Below, piece by piece: positions 42,748 through 51,331 of a stretch of DNA of 64,000 nucleotides. The notes beneath the pieces were generated by a model. It was given only the letters and a program-made list of their open reading frames with translations, searched no databases and was not told where the DNA came from. Location of the stretch: assembly GCA_934402395.1 (NCBI GenBank), contig CAKRTQ010000011.1, positions 1 to 64,000 of the forward strand, written 5' to 3'. The position numbers and the translations under genes are program-made. The DNA is from an uncultured Eubacteriales bacterium. Its GTDB lineage: Bacteria > Bacillota > Clostridia > Oscillospirales > CAG-272. Numbering within the stretch: position 1 is the first letter of the stretch; the number at the start of each line of letters is the position of its first letter.

Positions 42748-42802
42748 TATCCCCGACTGCCCATATAATCTACCAAACGGATGAAAGGGACGGTCGGGGA
42801 TA
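42748..42802 (+). promoter_or_regulatory. Inverted repeat ending at the DUF4830 start codon
   Basis: TATCCCCGAC (42748-42757) and GTCGGGGATA (42793-42802) are perfect 10-bp complements. The 35-nt loop holds a TATAAT-like element (42764-42769) and AAAGGGACGG. The 3' arm ends at the A of the ATG at 42802. It may restrict translation start, or may be the end of the upstream transcript. Confidence 0.45.
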
Positions 42803-43311
42803 TGTTTATTTACACTTGCCGTGCAGGAACGATACGGTTTTTCGCAGTCATAGTGCTGGCGGTCGCGGCACTTGCCGCATTGGTGATATTTGTACCGGCT
42901 TATCAGCCCGTCTCCGCGGGAGCGGAGGGCGGAAGCGGCGATGAAACGGTCAAGATCAACTATGACAGGATAAAAACAAACGAGGACAGAATAAAATTTT
43001 TATCGCAGTTCGGCTACGAAGTCTCGGAGGACCCGCTTGAAACGGTCGAGATAACGCTTCCCGAAAAATTCGACAAGGTTTACGCCGGGTACAACGAGCT
43101 TCAGAAAGCACAGGGACTGGATCTTTCCAAATATCGCCGCAAGACGGTGATGCGATATACCTATGAAGTAAAAAACTACGACGGGTACAGCGGCGGCAAG
43201 GTACTGGCAAACGTTATTGTTTACCGCGGACGCGTAATAGGCGGTGATGTGTGCTCCGCAGACCCGCAGGGCTTTGTACACGGCTTTGAAGGGGCAATAA
43301 AAATACAGTGA
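42802..43311 (+). CDS. DUF4830-family anchored protein
   Basis: The protein of about 169 aa has one N-terminal membrane segment and an outer domain with DRIKFLSQFGYEVSEDPLE, ITLPEKFDKVYAGYNELQKAQGLDLSKY and the end VLANVIVYRGRVIGGDVCS. These match DUF4830, a clostridial family of unknown function. The ATG at 42802 is preferred over 42781 because it leaves room for a ribosome site (AAAGGG). It ends 9 nt before a palindromic terminator repeat. Confidence 0.8.
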   Translation: MFIYTCRAGTIRFFAVIVLAVAALAALVIFVPAYQPVSAGAEGGSGDETVKINYDRIKTNEDRIKFLSQFGYEVSEDPLETVEITLPEKFDKVYAGYNELQKAQGLDLSKYRRKTVMRYTYEVKNYDGYSGGKVLANVIVYRGRVIGGDVCSADPQGFVHGFEGAIKIQ

Positions 43312-43316
43312 ATCCG

Positions 43317-43368
43317 AAAAAGGTGCTGTTGAAAAAACTCATTTTGAGTTTTTCAACAGCACCTTTTG
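43317..43368. repeat. Palindromic terminator-like repeat, copy 4
   Basis: AGGTGCTGTTG and CAACAGCACCT flank the AAAAAACTCA/TGAGTTTTT core around a TTT centre, with one extra A in the left arm. A short A/T extension outside the arms lengthens the stem. It lies between the converging DUF4830 and rodA genes. Confidence 0.85.
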
Positions 43369-43374
43369 TGTATG

Positions 43375-44541
43375 TCAGCCGATGACAGTCTCCATATCGG
43401 CTGAGGCGCGTGACATTCCGACGCCCTCGCGTTCAAAGAAATACTTGACACGGTGAGACGCCACGCTTTGCACCATTCCGAGCAGCAGATATACCGCAAG
43501 CGTGGAAGATCCGCCGCCGCTTATCAGCGGCAGTGTTATGCCTACGACCGGCAGCATGGCAAGGCACATCCCCACATTCTCCATTGTCTGGACCAGAATA
43601 AATGCGGCGACACCGACACAAATGAACGAGCCCGCGTCCTTGCGTGCCGTCCGTGCGATCATAAAAATACGAACGACCAGCACCGCCATGGTGATTATCA
43701 CTATCGCACCGCCGAGAAGCCCGAACATTTCGCAAACGGTCGAAAATGAAAAGTCGCTCTCCGCTGAATAAAGCGTGCGGTAATTTTCGGCTCCGGAGAA
43801 TCCGCGCCCGAAAAATCCGCCGCTTGCCACGCACTTTTTGCCCTGAAGCGGCTGCATACCTTTACCGAGCGGGTCTCCTTCGGGATTGAAACCGTATATT
43901 ATACGCTCCTGCTGGTAGGGATACAGCTTCGGCCAGACGTACGGGATTGCAATGAATGCAGCTCCGAGTACACCGAGAAAATAAAACGAACTGAGTCCCG
44001 CGCAAAAAAGCATAACGGCTACCGCGCCGCAGAAAACAAGCGTAACGCCGAGGTCACCCGACTTCAAAAGCAGAAGGAGTATCACACCGGCGTGCGCTCC
44101 GAGTCCGGCAAGCACCCATATCTTGTTGATGTCCTTTTTTACAAGGTCAAGATGTTTGGCAAAGGTAACGATAAACGTTGTTTTTACGAACTCAGACGGC
44201 TGTATCGTCATGAATTTGAGGTCGATCCAGCTTCGGTTCTCACCCACGGCAATGCCGAATTTCAGCGTATACGCCAGTATGCCGACCGAAAATACCGCGC
44301 AGGGTATCCAGAATTTTTTAAGCACCGTCTCATAATCTATCATTGAAATAACGACCATGGCGATGAGCCCGATAACAGTCGCTCCGACCTGCATGACAAA
44401 AAGCCGCGAGCCGTTTTTGAGATAGTGCCTGCCGCCGAACAGCATAAGGCAGCTGACGGTTGAAAGCACCAGCGCACAGATCAGTACAACCTGGTCAATG
44501 CGCTTCAGTTTTTCGGTATACGGTGTCGAAAATGCCTTCAT
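43375..44541 (-). CDS. rodA: SEDS-family peptidoglycan polymerase (RodA/FtsW type)
   Basis: The 388-aa polytopic protein polymerises glycan strands of the wall with a partner PBP. Family markers are AVGENRSWIDLKFMTIQPSEFVK, the long extracellular loop ending GGFFGRGFSG, SDFSFSTVCEMFG and LPVVGITLPLISGGGSS. Length fits RodA better than FtsW or SpoVE, but I cannot fully separate them by eye. It follows proS and DUF5071 on the same strand and may share their transcript. mreB lies 12 kb away. Confidence 0.82.
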   Translation of the reverse strand: MKAFSTPYTEKLKRIDQVVLICALVLSTVSCLMLFGGRHYLKNGSRLFVMQVGATVIGLIAMVVISMIDYETVLKKFWIPCAVFSVGILAYTLKFGIAVGENRSWIDLKFMTIQPSEFVKTTFIVTFAKHLDLVKKDINKIWVLAGLGAHAGVILLLLLKSGDLGVTLVFCGAVAVMLFCAGLSSFYFLGVLGAAFIAIPYVWPKLYPYQQERIIYGFNPEGDPLGKGMQPLQGKKCVASGGFFGRGFSGAENYRTLYSAESDFSFSTVCEMFGLLGGAIVIITMAVLVVRIFMIARTARKDAGSFICVGVAAFILVQTMENVGMCLAMLPVVGITLPLISGGGSSTLAVYLLLGMVQSVASHRVKYFFEREGVGMSRASADMETVIG

Positions 44542-44571
44542 CCTCTGCCGTCAGCCTCCTTTGATCATTGA

Positions 44572-44982
44572 TTAATTTGATGTTTTACGTATTCTTTCGT
44601 TGAGAAGCTCCCCAGCAGCGATATCCGCCTCCGCTTCTGCTTCATCGGCAGTCGGCTCATCGGCTATTCTTTCAAGCACATCCGCAAGCGCCGCAATGTC
44701 CGCATTCGGGAAGCGCGGCAGGAGCGCCGTAACGACCCAGTACTTCCACATTCCGTCCGTTTCATCACGGCTCAGAACACGGCGTACATGCGGCAGAAGC
44801 GCAGCGCTGTGCATAGCAAGCACCGGTATGACCTCTGCGGCAACAGGCCAGTTCATATCCTGTATCCACTCAAGAAGATACGGCAGAACCGGCGCGATCT
44901 CTTCATCATCAAGCCCTCTCAGCGTTTCAATACCCGACGTATCGAATTTATTTTTCGGTACAAGATCAAAGATCTCTGCCAT
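44572..44982 (-). CDS. DUF5071-family protein
   Basis: The 136-aa soluble protein has the DUF5071 pattern: IFDLVPKNKFDTSGIETL, EIAPVLPYLLEWIQDMNWPVA, LLPHVRRVLSRDE and WKYWVVTALL. The helical, HEAT-like layout suggests protein binding. Function unknown. It lies 9 nt after proS and 30 nt ahead of rodA, apparently in one operon. Confidence 0.82.
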   Translation of the reverse strand: MAEIFDLVPKNKFDTSGIETLRGLDDEEIAPVLPYLLEWIQDMNWPVAAEVIPVLAMHSAALLPHVRRVLSRDETDGMWKYWVVTALLPRFPNADIAALADVLERIADEPTADEAEAEADIAAGELLNERIRKTSN

Positions 44983-44991
44983 ACAGCAATA

Positions 44992-46434
44992 TCAGTACTG
45001 TCTGCCCCAGACTACCATATGTTTGGCGGGCTTGCCGCAGCACACGCAAACGTCGGAGATATGCTCCTCGTCAAAGGGTATGCAGCGGGATTTGACTCCG
45101 CCGGTATCGTTCTTTATCTTGTCCTCGCACTCGGAATCGCCGCACCACATGGCTTTGATGAAGCCGGACTTGTTCGCGGCAATGTCAAGGAATTCATCAT
45201 AGTTATGAGCGACCGAGGTGCGCGCGGCAAGGTTGTCGGCGGCGCGGCGGTAAAGCTCATCGTGAACATTGCGGAGCGCATCGGCAACAGCTTCTTCGAT
45301 ATTGTCGAGCGACACAACGGTCTTTTCACGGCTCACGCGGGAAACGAGCACGCAGGTACCTGCCTCTATATCGCGCGGACCGAGCTCCAGACGGAGCGGC
45401 ACACCCTTCATCTCGTACTGGGAATACTTCCAGCCGGCGGAGTTGTCGCTGTCGTCAAGCTTTACGCGGAATTTCTCTGCAAGGCGATCACGCAGAGCCG
45501 ACGCAGCCTCAAGCACGCCTTCCTTGTGCTGTGCTACGGGAATGATGGCGACCTGGATCGGAGCAACGGCAGGCGGTAGGATAAGTCCGTTATCGTCGCC
45601 GTGGCACATGATGATCGCGCCTATCATACGTGTGGAAGCGCCCCATGAGGTCTGGTGCGGGTATTTTACGGTGTTATCGCGCGCGGTGTAGGTGATATCG
45701 AACGCGCGTGCAAAGCCGTCGCCGAAATAGTGTGATGTGCCGCCCTGAAGCGCAAAGCCGTTGTGCATCATAGGCTCAACGGTGTAGGTCTCCTCGGCAC
45801 CCGCAAACTTTTCTTTTTCGGTCTTGCGTCCTCTCACAACTGGAATAGCAAGCGACTTCTCGTAAAAGTCAACATAGACCTGAAGCATACGGCGGGTCTC
45901 CTCGCGCGCCTCCTCCTCGGTCTCATGCATGGTGTGACCCTCCTGCCAGAGGAATTCGGAAGTGCGGAGGAAGGGACGGGTCGTCTTTTCCCAACGCACA
46001 ACGTTGCACCACTGGTTATAGAGCTTCGGCAGGTCGCGGTATGAATGTATCACATTGCGGTAATGCTCGCAGAAAAGCGTTTCGGACGTGGGGCGAACGC
46101 AAAGGCGCTCGGGCAGTGTGTTCTGACCGCCGACCGTGACCCATGCGCACTCGGGCGCAAAGCCTGCCACGTGATCCTTTTCGCGCTGAAGAAGAGATTC
46201 CGGGATGAACATGGGCATATAAACGTTCTCATGACCGAGCTTTTTGAACTCGGCGTCCATAATGCGCTGTATGTTCTCCCAAATGGCGTAGCCGTAGGGA
46301 CGGATGACCATGCATCCCTTTACGCCGGAATAATCGGCAAGCTCCGCTTTTTTTACAACGTCGGTATACCATTGCGCAAAATCAACATCCATGGATGTGA
46401 TCTGCTCTACCATCTTTTTGTTTTTGTCAGCCAT
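44992..46434 (-). CDS. proS: Proline--tRNA ligase (archaeal/eukaryotic-type)
   Basis: The 480-aa class II synthetase charges tRNA-Pro. It has VIRPYGYAIWE, PTSETLFCEHYRN, RWEKTTRPFLRTSEFLWQEGHTMH and a C-terminal zinc domain with Cys residues (CGDSECEDK, CVCCGKPAK) ending in the family's final Tyr. The absence of the large INS editing domain and the zinc tail place it in the archaeal/eukaryotic-like ProRS class, which many clostridia use. The start follows AAAGGG. The promoter is at 46479-46507. Confidence 0.94.
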   Translation of the reverse strand: MADKNKKMVEQITSMDVDFAQWYTDVVKKAELADYSGVKGCMVIRPYGYAIWENIQRIMDAEFKKLGHENVYMPMFIPESLLQREKDHVAGFAPECAWVTVGGQNTLPERLCVRPTSETLFCEHYRNVIHSYRDLPKLYNQWCNVVRWEKTTRPFLRTSEFLWQEGHTMHETEEEAREETRRMLQVYVDFYEKSLAIPVVRGRKTEKEKFAGAEETYTVEPMMHNGFALQGGTSHYFGDGFARAFDITYTARDNTVKYPHQTSWGASTRMIGAIIMCHGDDNGLILPPAVAPIQVAIIPVAQHKEGVLEAASALRDRLAEKFRVKLDDSDNSAGWKYSQYEMKGVPLRLELGPRDIEAGTCVLVSRVSREKTVVSLDNIEEAVADALRNVHDELYRRAADNLAARTSVAHNYDEFLDIAANKSGFIKAMWCGDSECEDKIKNDTGGVKSRCIPFDEEHISDVCVCCGKPAKHMVVWGRQY

Positions 46435-46478
46435 GTTGAAATAAGACCCTTTCGGAATAAGAATAAACAGTTAAATAT

Positions 46479-46507
46479 ATTATAGATCATCCGGTGCCTG
46501 ATGTCAA
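46479..46507 (-). promoter_or_regulatory. Promoter of proS, embedded in a hairpin
   Basis: TTGACA (46502-46507) and TATAAT (46479-46484) are separated by 17 nt on the minus strand. The -35 box forms part of the loop of a perfect 10-bp inverted repeat (46488-46517), and the 3' arm of that repeat makes up most of the spacer. Confidence 0.8.
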
Positions 46508-46517
46508 GCACCGGATG
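46488..46517. promoter_or_regulatory. 10-bp inverted repeat overlapping the proS promoter
   Basis: CATCCGGTGC and GCACCGGATG form a perfect stem with a 10-nt loop containing TTGACA. It also lies 45 nt past the ftsH stop codon. No T-run follows, so a classical terminator is doubtful; an operator or a dual-purpose element is possible. Confidence 0.6.
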
Positions 46518-46562
46518 TGATTATGTGTAAATTTTTCGAATATTACCGACTTATATGCCGTA

Positions 46563-48389
46563 TCACGCCTCCGTACCGGCGTTCAGTATACGCATAAATT
46601 CCTCGCCCGTAATAGTTTCATTCTCATAAAGATATTTTGCAAGCTCCTCAAGCTTTGCACGGTTTGCGCGCAGTATCTCCTCGGCGCGGGCATATTCCTT
46701 CTTTACAAGCTCCACTACCTTGCGGTCGATCTCGGTCTGTGTCTCGGGCGAGCAGGCAAGCGTTGCATCGCCGCCGAGATACTGATTCGTGACCGTTTCA
46801 AGCGCGACCATACCGAAATCGTCGCTCATACCGTAGCGGGTTATCATGGCGCGGGCAAGGCGTGTCGCCTGCTCGATATCGTTTGACGCACCTGTGGATA
46901 TCGAACCGACCGCTATCGCCTCGGCAGCTCTGCCGCCGGTGAGCGTTGCTATCTTGTTTTCGATCTCTTCCTTGCTCATCAGGTAATGATTGCCCTCTTC
47001 GACCTGCATCGTATACCCGAGCGCGCCAGATGTGCGCGGAACTATGGTTATCTTTTGCACCGGCGCGGAATTGGTCTGCTTCGCCGCGACAAGCGCGTGA
47101 CCTATCTCGTGATAGGAAACGATCATCTTCTCCTTGTCGGTGAGAATGGCATTCTTTTTCTGATATCCGGCAATAACGACCTCAATGCTCTCCTCCATAT
47201 CCTCCTGCGAGGCAGCCTTTCTGCCCGAGCGGATGGCACGGAGCGCCGCCTCATTGACGATATTGGCAAGTTCGGCACCGGAAGCGCCGGACGCCATGCG
47301 CGCAATGTGCGAATAGTCGATATTCGGTTCTGTCTTTATCTTTTTGGCGTGGACCCGGAGTATCTCCTCTCTGCCCTTGAGGTCGGGCAGCTCGACCGGC
47401 ACGCGGCGGTCAAAGCGTCCCGGACGGGTAAGCGCGGGATCAAGCACCTCGGGGCGGTTGGTCGCTGCAAGGATCACCACGCCGGCGTTGCCCTCAAAAC
47501 CGTCCATTTCAGTAAGAAGCTGATTGAGCGTCTGTTCGCGTTCGTCGTTGCCGCCGATCCTGCCCTCACGCTTCTGACCTATTGCGTCTATCTCATCGAT
47601 AAACACAATGCAGGGGGCTTTTTCCTTTGCCTGGCTGAACAGGTCGCGCACCTTGGATGCGCCCATGCCGACAAACATTTCAACGAATTCTGAACCCGAC
47701 ATTGAGAAGAACGGAACGTTTGCCTCGCCCGCAACGGCTTTTGCAAGCATAGTCTTACCGGTCCCGGGAGGGCCGACAAGCAGAATGCCCTTGGGCATTG
47801 ACGCGCCTATCTCTTCGTATTGCTTGGGATCGTGCAGGTAATTTACTATCTCGGTGAGGCTTTCCTTTGCCTCATCCTCACCCGCGACATCCGAAAACTT
47901 GATGCCGTTTGAGGACTTCACATATACCTTGGCGTTGCTCTTGCCCATGTTGAACATCATTGAGTTTCCGCCGCCGGCTTTTTTCATCATCTGGCGTGTA
48001 AGGAACTGACCGAGGGCGGCAAATATCGCTATCGGCAGCACCCATGAAATGATGAACGAGATTATGGGCGAGGTCTCTTCGATTATCTCACCGCGGAAGT
48101 TGATATTTTTCTCGATAAGGCTGTTACGCAGATCGTTATCATCGCCGACCTTGCCTGTTTTATAAATCTTTTTTTCATCCTTTGATGTGAACAGTATACG
48201 GTTATCCTGTATCTCGACCTGACCGATATCTCCGCTCTCCACCATGTTCCAGAAGGTGTTATAATCAACCTCTTTGATCTGGTGCTGGGCGATCTCCGGC
48301 ATTATGAAAATGTTTATCAGCATAATCACAAGCAGAACTATGGAATAATAAAATATCAGCGGTCTTTTCGGTTTTTTGACTTCATTCAT
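46563..48389 (-). CDS. ftsH: ATP-dependent zinc metalloprotease FtsH
   Basis: The 608-aa membrane protease degrades misfolded membrane and regulatory proteins. It has two membrane segments around a periplasmic-type domain, AAA Walker A GPPGTGKT, Walker B FIDEIDAIG, the SRH region (ATNRPEVLDPALTRPGRFDR) and the zinc site HEIGH. Length is typical. The ATG at 48389 is preferred: AAAGGACAG lies 8 nt upstream. The gene is preceded by the palindromic repeat copy 5 and appears monocistronic. Confidence 0.96.
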   Translation of the reverse strand: MNEVKKPKRPLIFYYSIVLLVIMLINIFIMPEIAQHQIKEVDYNTFWNMVESGDIGQVEIQDNRILFTSKDEKKIYKTGKVGDDNDLRNSLIEKNINFRGEIIEETSPIISFIISWVLPIAIFAALGQFLTRQMMKKAGGGNSMMFNMGKSNAKVYVKSSNGIKFSDVAGEDEAKESLTEIVNYLHDPKQYEEIGASMPKGILLVGPPGTGKTMLAKAVAGEANVPFFSMSGSEFVEMFVGMGASKVRDLFSQAKEKAPCIVFIDEIDAIGQKREGRIGGNDEREQTLNQLLTEMDGFEGNAGVVILAATNRPEVLDPALTRPGRFDRRVPVELPDLKGREEILRVHAKKIKTEPNIDYSHIARMASGASGAELANIVNEAALRAIRSGRKAASQEDMEESIEVVIAGYQKKNAILTDKEKMIVSYHEIGHALVAAKQTNSAPVQKITIVPRTSGALGYTMQVEEGNHYLMSKEEIENKIATLTGGRAAEAIAVGSISTGASNDIEQATRLARAMITRYGMSDDFGMVALETVTNQYLGGDATLACSPETQTEIDRKVVELVKKEYARAEEILRANRAKLEELAKYLYENETITGEEFMRILNAGTEA

Positions 48390-48555
48390 GAGCTTGACTG
48401 TCCTTTCACATTTTATCAACTACATTATATATTCCCGTAGTGACGGCATTTGAATATATATCTGAAAAAATTGTGAATTTTGATTTTATCGAAAAGGAAC
48501 TTACGCAAGGTGAACAAAAAAGCGGCGACGCCTGCCTGCATATTTTATAAAAAAA

Positions 48556-48595
48556 GGGGCTGTTAAAAAACTCATTTGAGTTTTTTAACAGCCCC
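48556..48595. repeat. Palindromic terminator-like repeat, copy 5
   Basis: GGGGCTGTTAAAAAACTCA and its complement surround a TT centre; the stem is perfect. It lies 35 nt past the stop of the 900-aa FAD protein and ahead of the ftsH leader, so it separates the two transcripts. Confidence 0.85.
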
Positions 48596-48630
48596 AACGG
48601 ATATCCCGTTTCAGCCACATATTTCCTGTT

Positions 48631-51330
48631 TCAGCCCCATATTTCGTCAATAATACGGCGCATCATATTTTTTGAATCGTTCCTCACGCCGTCGGTGCGT
48701 CCTATCATCGACGCTCCCGTGACATACCGTGACAATTCAGGCTTTATGCGGCAGGCGATCGCACGGCGGACATCATCCGGATGCTTGCGGAAAATATCAC
48801 GCACCGCCCCGAGTGCCGCCGCAAAGTAAAGATACTTTACGTCGTCATCATCGCATATCAGCTTGGTTTTATCATCGACCGTGTCAAGATTCGGAATACC
48901 AACCGCATAATCGGGGTCGCACACCACATCAAGCAGTGCGGGGAGTGCCCCGCTCATTCCGCACTTTCCGGCAGCAGACATTGCGCTCACGGCATACGGC
49001 AGGCAGAATGTGTGCGAGGAATACGGCATTTCACCGCTTCTGTCGCGTATCATTCCGATAATGGCATCACGCGCTGCGTCCGTCTCTCCTCTCACGGCAA
49101 GCGCAAGAGCCGCGCCGCGCCGCGAATGCGGGTCGTCAAGCATATAACGCAGACGATCGCTGCCGAGCTTGCGATTCATGGCACAGGCAAGTAGCGCCGC
49201 ACCAGGAGCATCCGATGCCAGCATAGCCGAAAGCTCATCGGCATCAAGCTCAAGAAGGTCATTTTTAAACCGCGTTTCGGGATCCACTGTGTAATAATAA
49301 ATTCCAAAATGCGCGTCCTCGGCTACCACGCCGCGTCCGACAAGAAGTCCGCGAAGCTCACCACCGTCAATATCACGCACATCAACGCCGTCACGCGCAG
49401 CAAGATATGCAATGACTCCAGCCGCCTCGCCGCACTTCTGCATGGCGCGCATCATACGGCAGGCAAGCGCAATATCGTGGTCCATTGAAATATTCCGTCC
49501 GGCGGCAATAAGACCGCCGAAACCGCGCGGTATCATACATTCCCGTGTAACGGGAATCGATATGCGGCAATCCCAAAGCGAGCAAAGCTCCACCACATCG
49601 CGGTATGCGCGCGATTCAAACGGAAAGTCCTTGGCGTGGCTGTCAAGATTGGCAAGCTCCCAGAAGACTGCCCGTTCGGGCGAACATTCGGCAGCGTGCG
49701 GAAGCGTCATCACATCCTCACCGACAATACGCAGCCCCTCTCTCACGCCGAGGTATGAAGCGGCTCCGAGGCGGCGGTATCTGCCGTTTTTGTAGCTTTC
49801 TTTAAGATGCAGTGCCGATGAAGCCGATGCGAGCGTTTTTTTGCCGAGATCGGCAGGATCGTACTGATCGACAAGACCGTCATCCTGATTTTTAGATGCA
49901 GTGCATCCGGTCTCGCAATTGAGGAAGCGCGACACGTTTGAAAAGAGCTGATATCCGCCGTCGCTCTCTCTGCCGCCCTGCATAGCGCATCCCGCAGCAA
50001 GGCATACGGCGGCATCCGCCGTTGCATCAACGGTAAGCCGCGCGTGGGCGGTGACAAGCCCCCCCGGACACTGCCACGTCACGCCCGTGACCGTGTGACT
50101 GTCCGCATCGGCAGTCTCCGCTCCGCATATCGTCGCGCCGTATACGACATCGACACCGCTGTCGCAAAGCAGCCTGTCAAGCGCCATTCCTTTTGTAAGC
50201 AGACCGCAGCCGCGCTCGCATATAAATCCGCGCTTCTGCAGGCGTGCGGCAAGCGCATCCGCCTCGCAGTATATCCCGCCGCTGTAACCGAGATAGTATG
50301 AATGTATACCGCCCGATGTGCCGACGCCGCCCGGCTGGCTTCCCTTTTCGATCCCGAGGACCTTCAGCCCGAGCCGCGCTGCCGTTATTGCAGCTATGCT
50401 TCCCGCCGCGCCGAGTCCGGCAACGATGAGGTCATATCTGCCGCCGTCGGCGGCATCGGAAATACTGCGGGAAGGCACAAATTCTCCTCCGTCCGGCTTC
50501 TCCAGCATTGCTGCAAACAGCACACCATCGCCGTATGCGGACACAGCATCGCCGTGCGCGACAGGGGCAAGTCTTGCGTACCCGTTGCTCCGGACCGTGC
50601 TCTTCTCGTCGGATATGACCGCAAACTCCTCGCCGAGCGCGGCAATGCGTATGTCAGTACCGTCAAAAAGTCCGTTCTCAATACGCCCGAGCACGTCAAG
50701 CCGCGCCGTACGCATATCGGTATCCGGAGAAAATTCAAATGTAACTGTCACATCGTGACAGGACGCGCCGCGGCAAGCACGGCACCCATCACCGAGATCT
50801 ATATCGCCGGAAATTCCATCCCGGCTGTCGGCGATCCCGATGAGCCGCTTGCTTTTTATATGCTCTGCGGCAGTTCCTCCGAGCAGATCATAAAGATCCG
50901 CGCTCACAAGCCGTGCTGCGACCGCAGTGTGCCTGATGCCGTTGGTCACAAAGTCAACGCGCCAGCCATCTGCCGTTTTTTCTGCCGCAACAGGGACAGA
51001 AGACGGAAAATACGATATTTTGTCCGCCCGGCTCATAAGTATGTGGCAGAGCACCGGCGCAAGAGCGGTCGGCTCTATCCAACCGTCTGCCGTTACAGCC
51101 CCGCGACGGCAAAGCTCCTGCACCGGCTCATCGTCGGCGGCAAGCTGAGCCGTGCCTACGGGAAGGGTGCCGCCGTAAAGGGCAAGCGCATATTCGCTGC
51201 CGGGAGAGCCGCAGGGATCAAGCAAGAGCACTCTCTTGCCCGAATCGGCAAGCTTTGCCGCTGCGCCTGCGGCGGCAAAGCCTGCGCCGCAGAATATGCA
51301 GTCAAACCGGTATATGTCGCCTGTGTTCAT
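48631..51330 (-). CDS. Large two-FAD-domain oxidoreductase with helical C-terminus
   Basis: The protein of about 899 aa has two separate Rossmann FAD sites: FDCIFCGAGFAAAGAAAKLADSG near the start and YDLIVAGLGAAGSIAAITAARLG in the middle, followed by SQPGGVGTSGGIHSYYLG. The second belongs to the FAD_oxidored family. The last 250 residues are alpha-helical, with a possible HEAT-like repeat (DPHSRRGAALALAVRGETDAARDAI). The ATG at 51330 comes 1 nt after the previous stop codon, so translation is coupled to the solute-binding gene. Substrate unknown. Confidence 0.75.
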   Translation of the reverse strand: MNTGDIYRFDCIFCGAGFAAAGAAAKLADSGKRVLLLDPCGSPGSEYALALYGGTLPVGTAQLAADDEPVQELCRRGAVTADGWIEPTALAPVLCHILMSRADKISYFPSSVPVAAEKTADGWRVDFVTNGIRHTAVAARLVSADLYDLLGGTAAEHIKSKRLIGIADSRDGISGDIDLGDGCRACRGASCHDVTVTFEFSPDTDMRTARLDVLGRIENGLFDGTDIRIAALGEEFAVISDEKSTVRSNGYARLAPVAHGDAVSAYGDGVLFAAMLEKPDGGEFVPSRSISDAADGGRYDLIVAGLGAAGSIAAITAARLGLKVLGIEKGSQPGGVGTSGGIHSYYLGYSGGIYCEADALAARLQKRGFICERGCGLLTKGMALDRLLCDSGVDVVYGATICGAETADADSHTVTGVTWQCPGGLVTAHARLTVDATADAAVCLAAGCAMQGGRESDGGYQLFSNVSRFLNCETGCTASKNQDDGLVDQYDPADLGKKTLASASSALHLKESYKNGRYRRLGAASYLGVREGLRIVGEDVMTLPHAAECSPERAVFWELANLDSHAKDFPFESRAYRDVVELCSLWDCRISIPVTRECMIPRGFGGLIAAGRNISMDHDIALACRMMRAMQKCGEAAGVIAYLAARDGVDVRDIDGGELRGLLVGRGVVAEDAHFGIYYYTVDPETRFKNDLLELDADELSAMLASDAPGAALLACAMNRKLGSDRLRYMLDDPHSRRGAALALAVRGETDAARDAIIGMIRDRSGEMPYSSHTFCLPYAVSAMSAAGKCGMSGALPALLDVVCDPDYAVGIPNLDTVDDKTKLICDDDDVKYLYFAAALGAVRDIFRKHPDDVRRAIACRIKPELSRYVTGASMIGRTDGVRNDSKNMMRRIIDEIWG

Positions 51331-51331
51331 G

